From NCBI GenBank assembly GCA_009773355.1, contig WRPG01000050.1:1-37528 (forward strand): 37,528 nt of DNA. Reading direction: 5' to 3'. Made by a program: the position numbers and the translations under genes. Source of the DNA: Limisphaerales bacterium. GTDB taxonomy: Bacteria > Verrucomicrobiota > Verrucomicrobiia > Limisphaerales > SXTU01. Shown in pieces: positions 26,658 to 34,400 of this stretch. Numbering within the stretch: the stretch's first letter is position 1; each line of letters begins with the position of its first letter. Below the pieces are notes generated by a model that saw only the letters and a program-made list of their open reading frames with translations, was not told the DNA's origin and did not search any database.

Positions 26658-28142
26658 ATGGGCAAACCCACCGGATTCCTCGAATTCAACCGCGAACTTC
26701 CCGCCGACCGCTCGCCGCTGGCGCGCACCGCCGACTGGGGCGAGTTCCACGACCACATGCCGGAGCCGAAGCTGCGCGAGCAGGGCGGGCGCTGCATGGA
26801 TTGCGGCGTGCCCTTCTGCCACACCGGCCAGCTCATCAGCGGCATGGCCAGCGGCTGCCCCATCAACAACCTCATCCCCGAGTGGAACGACCTCGTCTAT
26901 CGCGGCCTCTGGCAGGAGGCGCTCGAACGGCTGCACAAGACGAACAACTTCCCCGAGTTCACCGGCCGCGTCTGCCCCGCGCCCTGCGAAGGCTCCTGCG
27001 TGCTCGGCATCAGCTCGCCGCCCGTCACCATCAAGAACATCGAGTGCAGCATCATTGACCACGGCTGGGAGAACGGCTGGGTCAAGCCCGAGCCGCCCGC
27101 CGTCCGCACCGGCAAGAAGGTCGCCGTCGTCGGTTCCGGCCCCGCCGGCCTCAGCGCCGCCGCCCAGCTCAACAAGGCCGGCCACCGCGTCCTCGTCTTC
27201 GAGCGCGCCGACCGCCCCGGTGGCCTGCTCATGTATGGCATCCCCAACATGAAGCTCGACAAGAACGAGGTCGTCCTGCGCCGCATCAAGCTCATGGAGC
27301 AGGAGGGCATCAAGTTCGTCTGCAACGTCGAGGTCGGCAAGGACGTGACCAGCAAGCAGCTCATGGACGAGTTCGACGCCGTCGTGCTCTGCACCGGCGC
27401 GACCAAACCACGCGACCTGCCCATCGAGGGCCGCTCGCTCAAGGGCGTCCACTTCGCGATGGAGTTCCTCCACGCCAACACCAAGGCCCTGCTCGACCAG
27501 CACAAGAACGGCAACTTCATCACGGCCGAGGGCAAGGACGTCATCGTCATCGGCGGCGGCGACACCGGCACCGACTGCGTCGGCACCGCCATGCGTCACG
27601 GCTGCAAGAGCCTCGTGCAGGTGGAAATCCTGCCCAAGCCCCCGCTGGAGCGCGCGAAGGACAACCCCTGGCCGGAGTGGCCCAAGACCTACAAGCTCGA
27701 CTACGGCCAGGAGGAGGCGAAGGCGAAGTTCGGCGACGACCCGCGCATCTACCTCACCACGGCGACCAAGTTCGAGGACGACGGCAAAGGCAACGTCAAG
27801 GCCGTCCACCTCGTGAACATCGAGTGGACCAAGAACGACAAGGGCCAGTTCATCCCGAAGAACATCCCCGGCACCGAGCGCGTGGTTCCCGCGCAGCTCG
27901 TTTTGCTGGCGATGGGCTTCCTCGGACCCGAACAGCCGCTGCTGGACGCCCTCGGCGTCGAGCGCGACCCGCGCTCCAACGTGAAAGCCGAACACGGCAA
28001 GTTCCAGACCAGCCTGCCGAACGTCTTCGCCGCCGGCGACTGCCGTCGCGGCCAAAGCCTCGTCGTCTGGGCCTTCAACGAAGGCCGTGGCGCCGCCCGC
28101 GAGTGCGACCGCTACCTGATGGGCAAGACCGAGCTGGCCTGA
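26658..28142 (+). CDS. gltD: Glutamate synthase, small (NADPH-oxidising) subunit
   Basis: 494 residues from the ATG at 26658. It oxidises NADPH and passes electrons to the GltB FMN/Fe-S centres. Features: N-terminal cysteines Cys46, Cys49, Cys54, Cys67 and Cys106, Cys110, Cys114 (CPAPCEGSC) for two 4Fe-4S clusters; the FAD-binding motif [11 protein letters not shown] (about 158-168); a second Rossmann motif [10 protein letters not shown] (about 296-305) for NADPH; and the C-terminal FAD motif [18 protein letters not shown]. The length fits bacterial GltD. It lies 59 nt after gltB and is followed by the R5 palindrome. Confidence 0.97.
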   Translation: MGKPTGFLEFNRELPADRSPLARTADWGEFHDHMPEPKLREQGGRCMDCGVPFCHTGQLISGMASGCPINNLIPEWNDLVYRGLWQEALERLHKTNNFPEFTGRVCPAPCEGSCVLGISSPPVTIKNIECSIIDHGWENGWVKPEPPAVRTGKKVAVVGSGPAGLSAAAQLNKAGHRVLVFERADRPGGLLMYGIPNMKLDKNEVVLRRIKLMEQEGIKFVCNVEVGKDVTSKQLMDEFDAVVLCTGATKPRDLPIEGRSLKGVHFAMEFLHANTKALLDQHKNGNFITAEGKDVIVIGGGDTGTDCVGTAMRHGCKSLVQVEILPKPPLERAKDNPWPEWPKTYKLDYGQEEAKAKFGDDPRIYLTTATKFEDDGKGNVKAVHLVNIEWTKNDKGQFIPKNIPGTERVVPAQLVLLAMGFLGPEQPLLDALGVERDPRSNVKAEHGKFQTSLPNVFAAGDCRRGQSLVVWAFNEGRGAARECDRYLMGKTELA

Positions 28143-28157
28143 GCCGGAACGCCCTCC

Positions 28158-28266
28158 CATTAGCACCCGGCTTCAGCCGGGTGTTCAGGGCGGTCCGGTG
28201 GGAAACTGTTTAAACAGTTTCCCCTTGGAAGCGAAGTGGTCACCCGGCTGAAGCCGGGTGCTAATG
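28158..28266. repeat. Nested triple palindrome, family R5
   Basis: Outer arms 28158-28183 and 28241-28266 are exact 26-bp reverse complements, and each arm contains its own palindrome ACCCGGCTTCAGCCGGGT or its inverse. In the centre, 28201-28222 is a perfect 22-bp palindrome around TGTTTAAACA. The whole could fold as a three-hairpin cloverleaf. It fills the gltD-panB space and its last bases include the chosen panB ATG. Confidence 0.9.
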
Positions 28267-29112
28267 AGATGTCGTTTCAACCTCGCGAACATTCCCCTTG
28301 TCGCCCCGCTCGCTGACGCAAATCCTCCACCCGTGGACGCCGCCGCCAAAGTCACGCCCGACACCATCCGCGCCATGAAGGCCGCCGGTCAGCGCATCGC
28401 CTCGCTGACCGCTTACGACTACCCGATGGCCCGGCTGCTCGACGAGACAGGCATCCCCATCCTCCTCGTGGGCGATTCGCTCGGCATGGTCGTGCTCGGC
28501 TACCCGGACACCACGCACGTCACGCTGGCCGAGATGGAGCACCACATTCGCGCCGTCGCCCGCGCGAAGCCACGCGCCCTCCTCATCGGCGACCTGCCGT
28601 ATCACAGCTACGAGACGCCCGAGCAGGCCGTAACCAGCGCGCAACGCCTCGTGGCCGCCGGAGCGGAAGCGGTCAAGGCCGAGGGTGGGCGCGACATCCT
28701 CCCGCAGATTCGCGCCATCCAGGCCGCTGGCATCCCCTTCATGGGCCACCTCGGCATGTTGCCGCAGCACGTCCTGGAGGAGGGCGGCAAATACCGCATC
28801 AAAGGCAAGGACGACGCCGGCCGCGCCAAACTCCTCGATGACGCCGCCGCGCTCGCCGAGGCCGGTGTCTTCGCCGTCGTGCTCGAGCTCGTCACTCCGC
28901 CCGTCGCCAAGGAAATCACCGCGCAGTTCCCCTTCGCCACCATCGGCATTGGCTCCGGCCCGGACTGCGACGGGCAAATCCTCGTGACCCACGACCTCCT
29001 CGGCGCGTTCCCGTGGTTCACGCCGAAGTTCGTGCAACCCAAGCTCCGCATCGGCGAGGACGTGCGGCGCGTCGTCCGCGAGTGGGCAGATGGACTTCAG
29101 GCCGACAATTGA
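28264..29112 (+). CDS. panB: 3-methyl-2-oxobutanoate hydroxymethyltransferase
   Basis: 282 residues if it starts at the ATG at 28264. This ATG lies in the last bases of palindrome R5, and family homology begins near KVTPDTIRAMK, so a GTG at 28333 (259 residues, closer to the E. coli length) is a serious alternative. The enzyme makes ketopantoate in the pantothenate/CoA pathway. Support: SLTAYDYPMARLLDETGI, LLVGDSLGMVVLGY with Asp71 as Mg ligand, GDLPYHSYETPEQA, AVKAEGG, MGHLGMLPQ and IGIGSGPDCDGQILVTHDLLG-type sequence. Downstream, the toxin-antitoxin and moaC genes are collinear. No Shine-Dalgarno sequence is visible for either start. Confidence 0.9.
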   Translation: MRCRFNLANIPLVAPLADANPPPVDAAAKVTPDTIRAMKAAGQRIASLTAYDYPMARLLDETGIPILLVGDSLGMVVLGYPDTTHVTLAEMEHHIRAVARAKPRALLIGDLPYHSYETPEQAVTSAQRLVAAGAEAVKAEGGRDILPQIRAIQAAGIPFMGHLGMLPQHVLEEGGKYRIKGKDDAGRAKLLDDAAALAEAGVFAVVLELVTPPVAKEITAQFPFATIGIGSGPDCDGQILVTHDLLGAFPWFTPKFVQPKLRIGEDVRRVVREWADGLQADN

Positions 29113-29137
29113 CGCGCCCCGCTCACGCCACTAGCTT
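29109..29137 (+). promoter_or_regulatory. Candidate promoter of the toxin-antitoxin/moaC row (TTGACG, 17 nt, TAGCTT)
   Basis: TTGACG at 29109-29114 overlaps the panB stop; TAGCTT at 29132-29137 is exactly 17 nt away and ends 7 nt before the antitoxin ATG at 29145. It is the best -35/-10 pair in the window and implies a leaderless start. Confidence 0.5.
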
Positions 29138-29144
29138 TCCACGC

Positions 29145-29396
29145 ATGACCGAAGTCAGCCTTTCCCTGTCCGACACGGCGGTCGCCGCGTTGCATGTGGC
29201 CCCTGACCGCGTGGGTGAAGAGCTGCGGTTCGCAGCAGCGGTGAAGCTGTTTGAGCTGGGCCGGCTGTCCAGCGGCGCGGCGGCGGCGGTGGCCGGCGTG
29301 CCCAAGCCGCTCTTCCTTCAGCGGCTCACGGACTATCAGGTGCCCGCGTTCCGCCTGACCGCCGCCGAGGTCGAGCACGACTTCGCCAATGCCTGA
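29145..29396 (+). CDS. UPF0175-family antitoxin-like protein
   Basis: 83 residues from the ATG at 29145. The sequence has the pattern of UPF0175 proteins: ELRFAAAVKLFELGRLSSGAAA-like helix, then AGVPKPLFLQRLTDYQVPAF, which resembles a small DNA-binding or helix-rich antitoxin. These proteins are commonly paired with DUF3368/PIN-like toxins, which is the case here: the next gene overlaps it by 8 nt. It would neutralise the toxin and may repress its own promoter at 29109-29137; both are family-based inferences. Confidence 0.8.
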   Translation: MTEVSLSLSDTAVAALHVAPDRVGEELRFAAAVKLFELGRLSSGAAAAVAGVPKPLFLQRLTDYQVPAFRLTAAEVEHDFANA

Positions 29397-29874
29397 GGTC
29401 GTCTGCAACACCTCGCCCGTTCAGTATCTTCACCTGCTGGGCAGGCTGGAGGTTCTGCCGCAGCTCTACGGTCGGGTGCTCCTTCCGCCTGCCGTTGTCA
29501 GTGAACTCGACGCAGGCCGCGCGCTTGGCGTTTCGTTGCCGGATGTCCGCTCGCTGTCCTGGTGCGAAGTCCGTCCGCTTCCCGTCAACATTCTCTACCT
29601 GCCCGGTGACCTGGACCGGGGCGAATGGGAAGTCCTGAACCTTGCCCATCAGCTAGGTGCTCTGTCGATTCTGGATGACGGTCGCGCCCGCGCGCACGCC
29701 CAGCGGCACGGGCTGCGGTTCACCGGCACCGTCGGTGTCCTGTTGCGGGCGAAGACTTCCGGCCTGCTGGGAGAAATCAAACCGCTGCTCGAAAAACTCC
29801 GCCAACTCGGCTTCCGCTTGGACAACGACGCGTTTGCAACCGCGCTCCGTCTGGCCGGAGAATCTAAACCATGA
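29389..29874 (+). CDS. DUF3368/PIN-like toxin
   Basis: 161 residues from the ATG at 29389. Family landmarks: VVCNTSPVQYLHLLGRLEVL at the N-terminus, VLLPPAVVSELDAGRALGVS, SILDDGRARAHAQRHGL with an acidic pair (DD), and FTGTVGVLLRAKTSGLL. DUF3368 belongs to the PIN-like superfamily, whose members are usually RNases that depend on a cluster of acidic residues; Glu and Asp candidates are present, although the first position is Asn in NTSP, a form seen in this family. It overlaps the antitoxin by 8 nt and moaC by 4 nt (ATGA). Activity is inferred. Confidence 0.8.
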   Translation: MPEVVCNTSPVQYLHLLGRLEVLPQLYGRVLLPPAVVSELDAGRALGVSLPDVRSLSWCEVRPLPVNILYLPGDLDRGEWEVLNLAHQLGALSILDDGRARAHAQRHGLRFTGTVGVLLRAKTSGLLGEIKPLLEKLRQLGFRLDNDAFATALRLAGESKP

Positions 29875-30335
29875 AACGCCTCTCCCACCTCACCCGCACC
29901 GGCGAAGCCCGCATGGTGGACGTGTCCGCCAAGCCCGTCGTCCTCCGCGAGGCCGTCGCACGCGGGGAAATCCGCCTCCAGCCGGCGACGCTTAAACTCA
30001 TCGAGTCCAACGCCATCGCGAAGGGCAACGTGCTCGCCACCGCGCGGCTCGCGGGGATTCAGGCGGCGAAGAAGACCGGCGAGCTGATTCCCCTCTGCCA
30101 CCCGCTGCCCATCACGCACTGCGAAGTCACCTTCGCGATTCCCGCCCGCCGCGACCGCGTGGTCATCACCGCCTCGGCGAAGATTGCGGCGCAGACGGGC
30201 GTGGAGATGGAGGCGCTGACCGCCGTGACCGTGGCCGCGCTGACCATCTACGACATGTGCAAGGCCGTGGACAAGGCGATGGTCATTGGCGAAATCCGGC
30301 TGCTGAAGAAGACGAAACGGACGGCGGGGAAGTGA
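29871..30335 (+). CDS. moaC: Cyclic pyranopterin monophosphate synthase
   Basis: 154 residues from the ATG at 29871, which overlaps the toxin TGA. MoaC acts after MoaA in molybdenum-cofactor synthesis, forming cPMP in the cytoplasm. Conserved stretches include KGNVLATARLAGIQAAKKT, ELIPLCHPLPITHCEV and VEMEALTAVTVAALTIYDMC followed by KAVDKAMVI; the His and Asp/Lys of these motifs are the known active-site residues. The length is typical. No other mo genes are in the window. A small hairpin at 30354-30372 lies in the 36-nt gap to the convergent barrel gene and could act as a weak terminator. Confidence 0.95.
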   Translation: MKRLSHLTRTGEARMVDVSAKPVVLREAVARGEIRLQPATLKLIESNAIAKGNVLATARLAGIQAAKKTGELIPLCHPLPITHCEVTFAIPARRDRVVITASAKIAAQTGVEMEALTAVTVAALTIYDMCKAVDKAMVIGEIRLLKKTKRTAGK

Positions 30336-30371
30336 TCCGCGGTTGCCTTCCACAGCGCGGCTGCGGCCCGC

Positions 30372-31451
30372 TCAGAACGCGTAGTTCAAGCCGGTGTTCA
30401 CGCTCATGATGCCGTCGAGCTTCACGTTCGAGGACTTGCCCTGCACGGAGGAGCGGGAGCTGCCGGCGTATTGGTAGGCCAGGCCCAGTTCCCAGCTCCA
30501 CGCCTCGCTCAACGCCACGTAGAGGTTCGCCTTCGCGACGGCGGTGAAGAGCCAGTCGTCCGCCGAGACGCGACCGGAGCGCGTCGCGGTGACGACGGCC
30601 GGGACCACCACCGTCTCGGTGAAGGAGTAGGTCGTGCTCGCATAGACGACGCCCAGTCCACCGCCGAGCGTGAGCGACACCTTGTCGTGCAGCGGCAGTT
30701 CGATAAACGGCCCGATGTTGAAGCCGTAGAGGGAGCCTTCGAGCTTGTTGTTGACGGTGCCGGTGGCGGCAACCGCCGTGAGCGCGCGGTCGGCCGGCAC
30801 GTCGGGAATCAACGGCCCGGCCGTGCCGAAGCTGCCGGCATAGGGCGCAAGCGGCGGCAGCACCGCGCCCGTGGCGTATTTGTCCGTGGTGAGGCCGACG
30901 ATGCCGGCGAGCGAGCCGGAGTCCTGCTGCCCCAGCCGCATGTAGCCAAAGGAAACCAGGACGCCGATGTTCGCGCGCCGCTTCTCGCTCATGTGCCAGC
31001 GCCCCAGCACCTCCTCATACACCAGCTCGAAGCCGGGCGTCATCTTGTCCCGGCTGCCGCGCGTCTGGCCGTCCGCCAGCGAGCTGACAGAATGGAAGGC
31101 GAGCGAACTCGCACCGAGGAACGGCGCGGCAGGGTCGGCGGCGGTGAACTGCCCGGCGGTGTCGTAGCCCCAGTTCCACGTCGTGCCGCCGGCGTTGCCG
31201 CTGATGTCCACCTTGACGAAGCCGTCGTCGTAGGTGCGGTTCACGCCGGGGACGAGCGCGCCGGAGTTGTTCGGCGTGGCGCTGGTGAACTCGGTCTTGA
31301 TGCCGAAGTTGAACGTCGCCTTGAGCGAGAAGCGGTTGCGGCGCTTGAGCATCGCGTCGTTCATCTCCTCCACGGGAAAGCGCTCCTGCGCGAGGGCGTC
31401 GCCACCGACGCACGCCAGGCCCACCGCCCCAAACCAAAGTGTGTTTCTCAT
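30372..31451 (-). CDS. Outer-membrane beta-barrel protein, unknown function
   Basis: 359 residues from the ATG at 31451, only 15 nt after the giant gene, hence probably in one transcript. The N-terminus (MRNTLWFGAVGLACVGGDALAQ) is a signal peptide. The rest has alternating amphipathic strands rich in Gly, Tyr and Ser (e.g. ANIGVLVSFGYMRLG, LYGFNIGPFIELPL, VSLTLGGGLGVVYA, WELGLAYQYAGSS) and ends with the aromatic-terminated NTGLNYAF, typical of barrel-assembly signals. No closer family could be assigned. It could serve as a surface anchor or exporter for the giant upstream protein; this rests only on linkage. Confidence 0.75.
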   Translation of the reverse strand: MRNTLWFGAVGLACVGGDALAQERFPVEEMNDAMLKRRNRFSLKATFNFGIKTEFTSATPNNSGALVPGVNRTYDDGFVKVDISGNAGGTTWNWGYDTAGQFTAADPAAPFLGASSLAFHSVSSLADGQTRGSRDKMTPGFELVYEEVLGRWHMSEKRRANIGVLVSFGYMRLGQQDSGSLAGIVGLTTDKYATGAVLPPLAPYAGSFGTAGPLIPDVPADRALTAVAATGTVNNKLEGSLYGFNIGPFIELPLHDKVSLTLGGGLGVVYASTTYSFTETVVVPAVVTATRSGRVSADDWLFTAVAKANLYVALSEAWSWELGLAYQYAGSSRSSVQGKSSNVKLDGIMSVNTGLNYAF

Positions 31452-31466
31452 GTAGTGGGAAATCGG

Positions 31467-34400
31467 TTACGGCACCTGGAGCAGCCGGTAGAAGCGCGTG
31501 CCCGCCGCCGTGGGCAGGCTCGTGGTGCGGGGGGGGCCGGTGTCCACCCATTGCTGCCGACCGCCGGTGCCCGTGATGCCGGGGAAGGAAGTCTCCCACG
31601 GGCCGACGGCGCTGGCGCTGTATTGGATGTAGTAGGTCTTCCCGGCGCTGCTCAGGAAATCAATCTTGAACCGGCCCAGATGAAACTCCGCACGGTCCGG
31701 CGCGAGCACCGTGCCCGCCGGGGCGACCGGGAAGCCGCCCGTCACGACCTCCACCACGAGGCGCGGCTTGGGCGAGGTCACGCGGTCGGAGACGTAATAC
31801 TCGACGTTCAGCGGGAAGGACCCCGCCGGCGCGATGGTCGTGGGGATCAGCACGTAGGGCACGCCGTTGTTCGTGCCGGTGGCGTTGATGAGGTAGATCG
31901 CGTTGCCGAGCGAGTCCACGCCGAGGTCGAAGAACGAGATGCGCAGGAAGGTCAGCGCGCTGGCGCTGCCGGCGGGGTTGAAGATCGGCAGCGCCTCCTC
32001 GGTGGCCCCGGTCTGCGAGCGCAACTGGTAGGCGTTGGTGCCGGTCGCCTTGAACACCACCGCGCCGCTGAGGAAGTAGCAGGCCAGCGGCGCGCTCGCG
32101 ACGTCGAGCACCTGGTTCGTGGTGGGGATGCCCTGCAAGGTCAGGCTGGCGATGCTTTGGGTGACACCGGCCGCGACGGTGAAGTTCAGGAAGACGACGG
32201 CATTGCTGCCGGCGGAGAGCGTGGCCGCGCCGGCCAGCGTGAGATCGAAGCCAATCTGCCCGGCGGCCGTGGCGTTGGTCGTCGTGAGCGCCGCCGTGGT
32301 GAACGGGCTGGTCACGCTGACGAAGGCGAGCTTGTTGGTGTCGTAGGCGACGCTCGCGCGCACGCGGTTCTCGCCGCCCTCGGCCAGCAGCGCCACGGGC
32401 ACGGCGACCGCCGCGCCGGCGGTGAGGTTCGTGGTCTGTGTCGTGACGACCTGCAACGTGCGATTCGAGAGCGCCAGCGCCGCGTTCACGCTGGTCACGG
32501 AGCCGTCGGCATTCGTCACCTTGACGCAGTAGTTGGCCACGTCGGCGGTGGAGACGTTGGCAATGGTCAGCGTGGCGTTCGTCGCGCCGACGATGTCCAC
32601 GCCGTTCTTGCACCACTGGTAAAGTAGCGTCGGCCGGCCAACGGCGGTGACACTGAACGTCGCGGTGCCACCGGTCAGCACGGAGACGGACGCGGGCTGG
32701 ACGATGATGACCGGCGGGTCGAGCACGGTGAGCGTGGCGTTCGAGCTGGTGGCGGTGCCATAAGGGCTGGTGAGGACGACGGAGTAAAGGCCGGCCTGGT
32801 TGGTCTGGACGTTCGTGAGCGTGAGCGGGTTGTTCGTCGCCCCGGAGATGGGGACGCCGGCGAAGCGCCATTGATACGTGAACGGCCCGTCGCCGCCCGG
32901 CGTGACGGAGAACGTCGCGCTCGTTCCCCTGAGCACGGTGAGCGACTGCGGATGAGCGAGGAACGAGGGCGGCGTCTTGAGCGTGAGCGTGGCGTTGGTG
33001 CTCGTGGCGGTGCCGAAGGGATTCGAGACAACCACGGAGTAAAGGCCCGCATTCGCGGCCTGCACGTTGGTGAGCGTGAGCGTCGCGCCGGTCGCGCCCG
33101 CGATGTTCACCCCGCCGAAGCGCCACTGGTAGGTGAGCGGCGCATCGCCCGTCGCCGTCACGGAGAAGGCCGCGTTGCTGCCGGCGATGGATTCCAGCGA
33201 CACCGGCTGCACGACGATGGTGGGCGGCACGTTGACGGTGAGCGTCGCGTTCGAGCTGGTGACGGAGCCGTAGGGGCTGGTGATGACGACGGAGTAAAGG
33301 CCCGCGTTGGTCGTGAACGCGCTGGCGAGTCCGAAGCTGGAGTTAGTCGCGCCGGTGATGCTCACGCCGCCGAAGCGCCACTGGTAGGCGAACGGCCCGT
33401 CCCCGCCCACCGTGACGGAGAACGCCGCCGGGCTGCCCTGCAACACCGTGAGCGACTGCGGCTGGCCGGACTGCGGTTGCGTGACAATGAAGGGCGCGGT
33501 CTTCACGTCGAGCGTGGCGTTGCTGCTCGTGACCGTGCCGTAGGGATTGCTCACGACCACGGAGTAGAGGCCGAGCTGGCTGGTCTGCACGTTGGTCAAG
33601 GTCAACGTCGCGGCCGTCGCGCCGGTGACGTTCACGCCGTTGAGCCGCCATTGGTAAGTCAGCGTCGGGTCGCCGCCCGCGACGACCGTGATGGTCGCGT
33701 TGCTGCCGACGATGACCGTCTGGTTCGTCGGCGTGGGCTGCGTGATGATGAAAGGCGGCACGCGCACGGTGAGCAGCGCATTCGAGCTGGTGGCGGAGCC
33801 GAAGGGGTTGCTGACGACGACGGAGTAATTGCCCGCCTGATTGGTCAGCACGCCGGTCAGCGCGAGCGGGTTGTTCGTCGCGCCGGTGATGTTCGTCCCG
33901 TTGAAGCGCCATTGATACGTGAAGGGCTGGTCGCCCGTGGCGCTGACCGAGAAGGTCGCGTTGCTGCCCTGGATGACCGTTAGCGGCTGTGGCTGGCCAT
34001 TGTCAAAAATCTGCGGCGGGGACTGCACCGTGACGACCGCGACTTGACTGGTCGCGGTGCCGTAGGGGTTACTCACCACGCAGACGTAGTTGCCCTCCAG
34101 GCTTTCCTGCACGTTGAAGAGCGTGAGCGCGGCGGCGGTCGCGCCAGGGATGGCAGTGCCGTTGAGGCTCCACTGATACGTGAGCGTCGGCGAGCCGGTG
34201 GCGGTGACGGAGAGGTTCAGCGTCGCGCCGTTGGTGAGGGTCTGCGACACGGGCTGCACGATGATGGTGGGCGGCGTCAGCACCGTCAGCGTCGCGTTGG
34301 AACTGGTCGTGGTGCCGAACGGGTTGCTGATGACGACGGAGTAAAGCCCCGCCTGCGACGGCTGCACGTTGGTGAGCGTGACCGAGCTGTTCGTCGCGCC

